Below, piece after piece: positions 58,732-64,000 of a stretch of 64,000 nt of DNA. Under the pieces are notes generated by a model. That model saw only the letters and a program-made list of their open reading frames with translations. It made no database searches and had not been told where the DNA came from. The position numbers and the translations under genes are program-made. Source of the stretch: Streptomyces luteolus (GTDB taxonomy: Bacteria > Actinomycetota > Actinomycetes > Streptomycetales > Streptomycetaceae); NCBI RefSeq assembly GCF_029968015.1, contig NZ_JASCIS010000013.1:1-64000 (forward strand), in the 5' to 3' direction. Numbering within the stretch: the stretch's first letter is position 1; every line of letters begins with the position of its first letter.

Positions 58732-60036
58732 TCACGCCCAGCCGAGGGCGAACGCCGCGAACCCCGCCGCGAGCAACCCGGCTGCCGCGCGCCGGAGCCC
58801 GGAGGAACGCGTCGTACCCGTGCCCCAGGGCCGCTCGAAGCGGTGCGCGTACCGGCCGATCGCCACCAGGAGCAGCGCGAACAGCGGCAGCCAGGCCGCC
58901 CGCGCGGCGATCCAGGCGAACGAGTCGGGCGCCGTGGTCAGGCCCGCCAGCTCGCCGAACGGCGCGCCGGTCGCCGCCGCGGCGAACATCGCCGTCTGGT
59001 GCCAGCACAGGATCATCATCGCCGACAGGTTGATCACCACCACCGGCGCCCACATCGCGGGCCTGCGAAGCAGTGCGCCGATCCGGTCCCGGAGCAGGAT
59101 CGCCGCACCGCTCTGCGCGGCCGCGAGCGCGAGGACGAGCAGCGACGGCGGATGCGAGTTGGTGCGCGCCTCGCCGGGCACGCCCACCATCGACGCCGGG
59201 TAGTGGAAGGCCAGGAGCAGCGCCGCGAACAGCGCGGTGCCGCCGACGAGCAGCAGCCACGCCCCGCGCCTGCCGAGCCTCTTCTCGCCCCAGGAGACGC
59301 CGAGTTGGTACGCGAACATCCACCCCGGCAGGATGTTCAGGACGCTCAGCCAGGACGGCACGGCCTCCGCGTACGGCCCGTAGCGCAGGAAGTCGACGGC
59401 GGCGACGGCCGCGAGGAGCGGTGCCGCGGACCAGGCGCCGAGGCGTTCGGCGGCGCGGACGCAAAGCGGGGTGAGCGCGGTGATCACCGTGTAGACGCCC
59501 ACGAACCACAGGGGCTGGATCACCAGGGTCGAGCCGGTGCGCAGCGAGTCGCCGGGCACGCCGAGCGCGGAGAGCAGCGGGATCAGCAGCGCCCACACGG
59601 CCGTCACGCCGAGTACGGGCCGCCCGAGCCGTGCCACCCGCCCCCGCAGCCAGCCCGCCGTGGACCCGCCGCGCTCGCGGGTCCGCCGGTAGGAGAGCAC
59701 CGAGGCGTACCCGCCGACCAGGAAGAAGATCCCCAGCAACTGCAGGAACCAGCTCAGCGGCGCGAGAGAGCCGAGCGCGGACAGCGGGCTGGCGTTGTGC
59801 AGCCCGCCGTGCGCGTCGAGCGTGAACCCGCCGAGCAGCCAGTGCCCCGTTGGCACGGCGAGCAGGGCCAGGGCCCGCAGCCCGTCGACGGCACGGTCGC
59901 GGTGCGCGGGCGTACGGGCCTCGATGGACGCGACCGTACGGTGCAGGGCGCGCCGCGCGGACCGCGGGGGAGCGGCCGGGCGGTGCCGGGAAGGGCCCAA
60001 GTGCCGTGCGGGAGGTGCGAGTTCGGCGTAGGTCAT
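58732..60036 (-). CDS. Acyltransferase-3 family membrane protein
   Basis: A 434-residue protein with about ten membrane helices. RDRAVDGLRALALLAVPTGHW is the N-terminal motif of the family, with FLQLLGIFFLVGGYASVLSY and ILCWHQTAMFAA further in. These proteins O-acylate surface sugars, lipids or antibiotics using acyl-CoA. No signal peptide beyond a 45-residue basic N-terminus. Acceptor unknown. Confidence 0.85.
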   Translation of the reverse strand: MTYAELAPPARHLGPSRHRPAAPPRSARRALHRTVASIEARTPAHRDRAVDGLRALALLAVPTGHWLLGGFTLDAHGGLHNASPLSALGSLAPLSWFLQLLGIFFLVGGYASVLSYRRTRERGGSTAGWLRGRVARLGRPVLGVTAVWALLIPLLSALGVPGDSLRTGSTLVIQPLWFVGVYTVITALTPLCVRAAERLGAWSAAPLLAAVAAVDFLRYGPYAEAVPSWLSVLNILPGWMFAYQLGVSWGEKRLGRRGAWLLLVGGTALFAALLLAFHYPASMVGVPGEARTNSHPPSLLVLALAAAQSGAAILLRDRIGALLRRPAMWAPVVVINLSAMMILCWHQTAMFAAAATGAPFGELAGLTTAPDSFAWIAARAAWLPLFALLLVAIGRYAHRFERPWGTGTTRSSGLRRAAAGLLAAGFAAFALGWA

Positions 60037-60053
60037 GGCTGGTCCTTCGAGGG

Positions 60054-60128
60054 ATGCCGGGAAGCCGGGAGGCCGGGAGGCCGGGATGCCGGGAAGTCGG
60101 GAGGCCGGGATGCCGGGGCGGCCGGAGG
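60054..60128. repeat. Tandem GCCGGGA-type repeat upstream of the acyltransferase gene
   Basis: About eight units of GCCGGGAGG or GCCGGGATG fill most of the 93-bp gap between the acyltransferase and DUF1023 hydrolase genes. Confidence 0.75.
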
Positions 60129-60129
60129 C

Positions 60130-61281
60130 TCAGTGGGAGGCGCCGAGGGCGATGTCGGCGAAGGCGCGGAGCGAGTCCGTGCCGGGCGCGAAGTAGCCGG
60201 TGTGGCCGTCGGCCTCGGCGGACGGGACGGGGCGGGCGCCGAAGGACGGGTCCGCCGGGTCGGTGCCGTGGCCGAGGCCGAGCACCTGGACGTGCGGGAC
60301 GTTGTCGATCCAGTCGCCCGGGTCCTTCGCGGCCCAGACGCGGGCCTCGGTGCGCAGGTCGGCGGCGCGCTCCACGCGCATGCCGGGGGAGCCCGCCACG
60401 ACCAGGTCGGAGGCGGGCGCCTGCGGCGCGGCGAGGCCGCACACCACCGAGCCGTAGCTGTGGCAGAACAGCGCCGGGCGCGGGCCGCCCGCCGCGACCA
60501 CGCCCTGCGCCAGCCGGGCCAGGCGCGGCGCGCCCGCCTCCGCGAGCCGGCCGGTGGCGGCGTCGGGGCCGAGCCCGACCGGCGTGGTGTACCCGGCCCA
60601 GGCGATCACGGCCGTGCGGTGCCCGGTCGCGGCGTAGAGGGAGCGGCCCATGCCGGTCGGGGTGCCGTACCGGTCCTTCTTACGGTCGAAGGTGCCGAGG
60701 TCGATGTCCGAGCCCGGCACGATCACGGAGACGTGCTCGGCTGCGTCCAAGTCCCCGTACACCTCGGCCACTTGGCCACGGCCGCGCGGGTCGAAGGCGA
60801 GGATCTGCCGTCCGGGAGCGAGGAGTTCGGCGTAGCGCTCGGCGCGGGCGCGGGCGGCGGCGCGGTCCTGCTCGGGTTGCTGCTCGTCGGCGGCGCGGTC
60901 CAGCTGCTGCGACCGTTCCTCCCGCAGCGCACGGGAGTTGGCCGCGTACCGCAGCTTCGGCGGGGCGCCGTCGAGGTTGCCCACGACAAGGGCGTGCCGT
61001 TCGACGAGGGTCCGGCGCCGCTGCTCGGTCAGCCCGGCGAAGAAGCCGGCGATCCGGGCCGGGGACGCGGTCGCCGGGTCGGGCAGCGGGCGGCCGTGCG
61101 GGTCGGCGGTGCGGTCGGCGCGCCAGGAACTGACGCCGGGCACCGGGCCGGTGACGGCCTCCTGCTCGGAGCCGACGGCCCAGCCGGTGCTGCCCGCCAC
61201 GACCGCCGCCGTGAGCGCGGCCGCGACCAGCGTCCGCAGACGCCGCCCCTTGCGCTCCTTCGCCCGCCGCTGCTCGGCCAT
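60130..61281 (-). CDS. DUF1023-family alpha/beta hydrolase
   Basis: A 383-residue protein with an N-terminal membrane anchor after a basic start (RKGRRLRTLVAAALTAAVVAG). ILAFDPRGRGQVAEVYGDL, then ERVSVIVPGSDIDL-like HVSVIVPGSDIDLGTFDR, and nucleophile elbow ALFCHSYGSVVCGLAA. The acid and His are in LGLGHGTDP and ADGHTGYF. DUF1023 proteins are exported or membrane-attached actinobacterial esterase-like enzymes. Upstream DNA carries two copies of a motif found before the histidine kinase. Confidence 0.82.
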   Translation of the reverse strand: MAEQRRAKERKGRRLRTLVAAALTAAVVAGSTGWAVGSEQEAVTGPVPGVSSWRADRTADPHGRPLPDPATASPARIAGFFAGLTEQRRRTLVERHALVVGNLDGAPPKLRYAANSRALREERSQQLDRAADEQQPEQDRAAARARAERYAELLAPGRQILAFDPRGRGQVAEVYGDLDAAEHVSVIVPGSDIDLGTFDRKKDRYGTPTGMGRSLYAATGHRTAVIAWAGYTTPVGLGPDAATGRLAEAGAPRLARLAQGVVAAGGPRPALFCHSYGSVVCGLAAPQAPASDLVVAGSPGMRVERAADLRTEARVWAAKDPGDWIDNVPHVQVLGLGHGTDPADPSFGARPVPSAEADGHTGYFAPGTDSLRAFADIALGASH

Positions 61282-61395
61282 GGCCGTCCCCGCTTCCCGT
61301 AGGTCCCGTACATCGCGTACGTCCGTCTCGCTGACGGGAGGGAAGGTAGGAAGACGGCTTGGCCCGGCACGTCACACCGGGGAGCCAACTCCTGG

Positions 61396-61430
61396 GTGCT
61401 ACTGGGGTCTTGGGGCGTGCTACTCAGGTA
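61396..61430 (+). promoter_or_regulatory. Two GTGCTACTnnGGTn boxes upstream of the DUF1023 hydrolase
   Basis: GTGCTACTGGGGTC (61396-61409) and GTGCTACTCAGGTA (61417-61430), spaced 21 bp start to start, two helical turns. A third copy lies before the histidine kinase at 63500. Candidate response-regulator binding sites. Confidence 0.55.
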
Positions 61431-61455
61431 GGGGGTGCACGCGGCCCGGGAGCTC

Positions 61456-62136
61456 TCAGCCCGCGTCGCCGGGGGACACGAGGCCTGACTCGTACGCGAA
61501 GATCACGGCCTGGGCGCGGTCGCGCAGGTCGAGCTTGGCGAGGACGCGGCCGATGTGGGTCTTCACGGTCTGCTCGGCGAGCACGAGCCGTCCGGCGATC
61601 TCCTGGTTGGACAGGCCGCGGGCGATCAGTTCGAGCACTTCGGTCTCGCGTGGCGTCAGCCCGTTCAGGCGCAGCGAGGGGTCCTTGGCGCGGCTCGGCT
61701 TCTGCCGGGCGAAGTCCGCGATCAGGCGCCGGGTCACGGACGGCGCGAGCAGCGCGTCCCCGGAGGCGACCACGCGGACCGCGGCGATCAGGTCGGCCGG
61801 CGGCGCGTCCTTGAGCAGGAACCCGGAGGCACCGGCGCGCAGCGCCTCGTACACGTAGTCGTCCACGTCGAACGTGGTCAGCATCAGCACCTTCGGCCGG
61901 TGCACCACGCCCGGCGGCGGTTCGAGGAGGGCGCGGGCCGCGGCGAGGCCGTCCATCTCCGGCATCCGCACGTCCATCAGGACCACGTCGGGATGGGTGG
62001 AGCGGCTCACCTCCACGCCCTGCCGGCCGTCGCTCGCCTCGCCCACCACGTCGATGTCGCTCTGCGCGGCGAGCAGCGCGGCGAAGCCCGCCCGCACCAT
62101 GGCCTGGTCGTCGACGATGAGCACACGGATCGTCAC
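61456..62136 (-). CDS. NarL/LuxR-type response regulator
   Basis: A 226-residue protein. Receiver domain: VLIVDDQAMVRAGFAALL (acidic pair), phosphoacceptor Asp in PDVVLMDVRMPEMDG, Thr/Lys in MLTTFDVDDYV and GFLLKDAPP. C-terminal LuxR helix-turn-helix: LTPRETEVLELIARGLSNQEIAG. Coupled to the upstream kinase by an ATGA overlap. It probably binds the GTGCTACT boxes near 61.4 and 63.5 kb. Confidence 0.93.
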   Translation of the reverse strand: MTIRVLIVDDQAMVRAGFAALLAAQSDIDVVGEASDGRQGVEVSRSTHPDVVLMDVRMPEMDGLAAARALLEPPPGVVHRPKVLMLTTFDVDDYVYEALRAGASGFLLKDAPPADLIAAVRVVASGDALLAPSVTRRLIADFARQKPSRAKDPSLRLNGLTPRETEVLELIARGLSNQEIAGRLVLAEQTVKTHIGRVLAKLDLRDRAQAVIFAYESGLVSPGDAG

Positions 62137-63437
62137 GGGCTGTCTGTGCCTTTCGTACGCAGCGGAAGCCGGGCCGCGACGCGGAACCCGCCGTCGGGCA
62201 GCGACCCCACGTCGAGCGAGCCGCCGGTCAACCGTACGCGCTCGCGCATGCCGACCAGCCCGTGCCCGGTACCGCTGTGTTCGAGGGGCGTCATCGGCTC
62301 GGCGGCGGGGCCGTTGACGACGAGGACAAGCAGATCCTCGCCGTCCCCGCGCACCGCGACCTCCGTACGGGCGCCCGGCGCGTGCCGCACGACGTTGGCC
62401 AGGGCCTCCTGCACGATCCGGTACGCCGACAGCTGCACGGCCTGCCGCACTTCGCCGAGCTTGGCTTCGAGCGCCAACTCGGCGGGCACACCGGCCCGTA
62501 CGGTCGCCTCGACCAGCTGCTGCAGCCGGTCCAGGCCGGGCTGCGGGGCGCGCTCGCCCCGCGCGTCCTCGCTGCGCAGCACCGCGAGCAGCCGCCGCAT
62601 CTCGGCGAGCGACTCCCGGGCGCTGCCCGCGATGGTCGCGAACTCCTCCTGCGCCTCGGGCGGCAGGCCCTGGATGCGGTACGGCGCGGAGTCCGCCTGA
62701 ACCGTGATCACCGACATGTGGTGGGCGACCACATCGTGCAACTCCCTTGCGATCCGCGCCCGTTCTTCCAGCAGTGTCCGCTGCGCCCGCTCGGCCTCGC
62801 TGATGGTCTCCTGCACGACGAGCCGCCGCTGCGCCTCACCGCGGGCCCGCAGGGCGTACGTGACGACGAGGACGACGCCGCTGAGCACGAACAGCAGGAC
62901 GTGCACGCCGTCGCTCTTCTCCTGCGAGACCGCCTCGAAGAGGAACCCGGCGAGACCGGTGGCCAGCCAGACGGCGACCAGGGTGCGCCGGGACTCGCGA
63001 AGGCCGAGCAGCGCCATCAGGAGCAGATAGCCGACGACCACCATGGGCGTCCACGGCCAGCTGCGGCCCGGGGTGCCGTCGGCCCCGAGCAGCGCGAGCG
63101 CACCGAGCACGTCCGCGACGCCGACGATCCACCAGGCGGGCAGCGGCCGGGTGAGGGCGAGCAGCAGCGGCGCGGTCTGCGCCGTGGCGAGCGCACCGGC
63201 GAGGGCACCGCCGAGCTTGTAGTCGCCCACGAGCACGGTGATGGTGACGGGCAGCAGCGAGGCGACGAAGCCGAGGACGATGACGTACGGCAGCAACCGC
63301 ACCCACGCCTTGCCCGCCCCGGACAGTGGGGCGTCGCCGGACGCGGCGGGCGTGGTGAGCGCGGCGCCGACCTCCCGCAGCCCGTCGCGAAGGCCGTCGC
63401 GCAGGTTGTCCCGCAGCTTGTTGGGTGAGGTTTCCAT
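62133..63437 (-). CDS. Sensor histidine kinase (NarX/DesK-type)
   Basis: A 434-residue protein; start ATG 63437 (METSPNKLRDNLRDG). Residues 45-190 hold about six membrane helices. A HisKA_3 dimerisation helix follows with the phosphorylated His in ARIARELHDVVAHHMSVI, then the ATPase domain with NVVRHAPGA (N box) and GTGHGLVGMRERV (G box). Forms a two-component system with the downstream response regulator. Signal unknown. Confidence 0.92.
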   Translation of the reverse strand: METSPNKLRDNLRDGLRDGLREVGAALTTPAASGDAPLSGAGKAWVRLLPYVIVLGFVASLLPVTITVLVGDYKLGGALAGALATAQTAPLLLALTRPLPAWWIVGVADVLGALALLGADGTPGRSWPWTPMVVVGYLLLMALLGLRESRRTLVAVWLATGLAGFLFEAVSQEKSDGVHVLLFVLSGVVLVVTYALRARGEAQRRLVVQETISEAERAQRTLLEERARIARELHDVVAHHMSVITVQADSAPYRIQGLPPEAQEEFATIAGSARESLAEMRRLLAVLRSEDARGERAPQPGLDRLQQLVEATVRAGVPAELALEAKLGEVRQAVQLSAYRIVQEALANVVRHAPGARTEVAVRGDGEDLLVLVVNGPAAEPMTPLEHSGTGHGLVGMRERVRLTGGSLDVGSLPDGGFRVAARLPLRTKGTDSP

Positions 63438-63474
63438 GACGGCTTCAGCGTAGGCAGGCGGGGGCGTCGATGCC

Positions 63475-63515
63475 GTCATACCTGGGTCTTCAGGGTGGGG
63501 TGCTACTTGGGTATG
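63475..63515 (+). promoter_or_regulatory. Promoter motif of the two-component operon
   Basis: GTGCTACTTGGGTA (63500-63513), a diverged copy GTCATACCTGGGTC (63475-63488), and 7-bp inverted arms TCATACC/GGTATGA enclosing both. Lies 40-80 bp before the kinase start, consistent with autoregulation. Confidence 0.5.
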
Positions 63516-63576
63516 AGGCGGGGCTGCGGGACGCGTGTTTTTTCCCCTACCCGCCCCTTCCCGAAAGTCCTGCGGA

Positions 63577-63721
63577 CAGCTCCGGGGGCTGCGCCCCCGG
63601 GCCCTGCTTCGGGGCTCCGCCCCGGACCCCGCTCCTCAATCTCCCCCACCTACCGCTGGGAGGTGCCCCCAGAGGGGCTCAAAATTGAGCCCCTCCGGCG
63701 ATTGAGGAGGCCCGAACCCCC
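63577..63721. repeat. Dispersed repeat copies 5a/5b, facing each other
   Basis: On the plus strand, AAAATTGAGCCCCTCCGGCG and ATTGAGGAGG (63681-63710). On the minus strand, ATTGAGGAGCGGGGTCCGG with a GGAGCCCC arm (about 63615-63645). The pair fills the gap between the kinase promoter and the SHOCT-type gene. No gene in 63516-63720. Confidence 0.7.
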
Positions 63722-64000
63722 TACAGCTCAGCCAGCAACTCGGCCTTTTTGGAGGTGAATTCGGTATCGGTCAGCAGCCCCGCCTGATGCAGCTCCCCGA
63801 GGTGCCGGATCCGGTCCGCGATGTCCGCCGGGTCACGCCGGGCCGGTGGGCGCGGGGACTCGGCCGCAGAGGGCCCACTACTGCGCACCGCCGCGAGGAC
63901 CGCCGCCGCGAACGGCAGGGACTCGTGCACCGGCCCGTACCCGAGACCGAACACCACCGCTGCGGGATCCTGGTCCGCCTGCGCGGGCTGCGCTCCCGCG
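63721..64000 (-). CDS. SHOCT-domain protein, 5' end beyond the window
   Basis: The minus-strand frame is open from the window edge to the stop at 63721-63723, giving 92 C-terminal residues. The end reads IADRIRHLGELHQAGLLTDTEFTSKKAELLAEL, the SHOCT motif (short C-terminal domain) found at the end of many actinobacterial proteins. The upstream part (VVFGLGYGPVHESLPFAAAV) belongs to a domain that cannot be identified from this fragment. Confidence 0.7.
   Translation of the reverse strand, partial: AGAQPAQADQDPAAVVFGLGYGPVHESLPFAAAVLAAVRSSGPSAAESPRPPARRDPADIADRIRHLGELHQAGLLTDTEFTSKKAELLAEL

Overview
The window is chromosomal DNA of a Streptomyces-like actinomycete. GC is very high with strong third-position GC, GTG and TTG starts are common, gene ends overlap as ATGA, GTGA or TGATG, and it carries the compact type II fatty-acid operon fabD-fabH-acpP-fabF next to a FasR-type activator. 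I found no tRNA, rRNA or CRISPR array.

Left part (1-9.7 kb), accessory in character. A tnpB gene cut by the window edge lies in an IS200/IS605-type element that has broken a secreted lipase gene. A putative amino-acid exporter and an Lrp/AsnC regulator are divergent. Then comes a small cassette that looks like a minimal RiPP locus: a 45-residue Gly/Asp/Asn-rich peptide gene that overlaps a protein-L-isoaspartate-methyltransferase-like gene, two tiny genes downstream and a divergent XRE/TPR regulator. A nucleotidyltransferase, a second XRE-type regulator and more very small genes follow. One of these encodes a membrane segment that resembles the one beside the methyltransferase.

Cell-envelope region (9.6-21.5 kb). 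Eight minus-strand genes, almost all overlapping, encode a GT4 glycosyltransferase, a methyltransferase, a giant AftD-like (DUF3367) membrane arabinosyltransferase, a condensation-domain-like acyltransferase, another methyltransferase, a DMT transporter, a Trm112-like protein and an FkbM methyltransferase. A DUF3068 membrane protein lies just upstream. The set looks like a surface-glycan assembly operon.

Housekeeping and mixed region (21.7-42.8 kb). PucR-type and MarR regulators, a zinc-less MDR oxidoreductase, Ohr, an M14 carboxypeptidase, an EI24 membrane protein, a C15-like secreted peptidase without its usual cysteine, a TetR regulator with a GH3 beta-glucosidase, an SGNH lipoprotein, DUF3145, the fatty-acid operon with fasR, pirin and a beta-lactamase-fold serine hydrolase.

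Specialised-metabolism candidate (42.9-55.9 kb). Two divergent operons face each other. One encodes methylthioadenosine (MTA) salvage: an MtnA-Apt fusion, MtnB, MtnD and MtnC. The other encodes a 2-hydroxyacid dehydrogenase, a KamA-family radical SAM enzyme, an alanine-racemase-like protein, a haem-oxygenase-like diiron oxidase, a HisC-like PLP enzyme, a divergent SAM synthetase and a glutamate-cysteine-ligase-family enzyme. Together they would regenerate SAM from methylthioribose-1-phosphate and could build and gamma-glutamylate a small unusual amino acid. Short tandem repeats sit at or near nearly every gene junction of the second operon. I do not recognise the product.

Right part (55.9-64 kb). 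A 184-bp inverted-repeat-bounded element, a GNAT acetyltransferase, a MerR regulator with an aldo/keto reductase, an acyltransferase-3 membrane protein, a DUF1023 hydrolase, a two-component system sharing a promoter motif with that hydrolase, and a truncated SHOCT-type protein.
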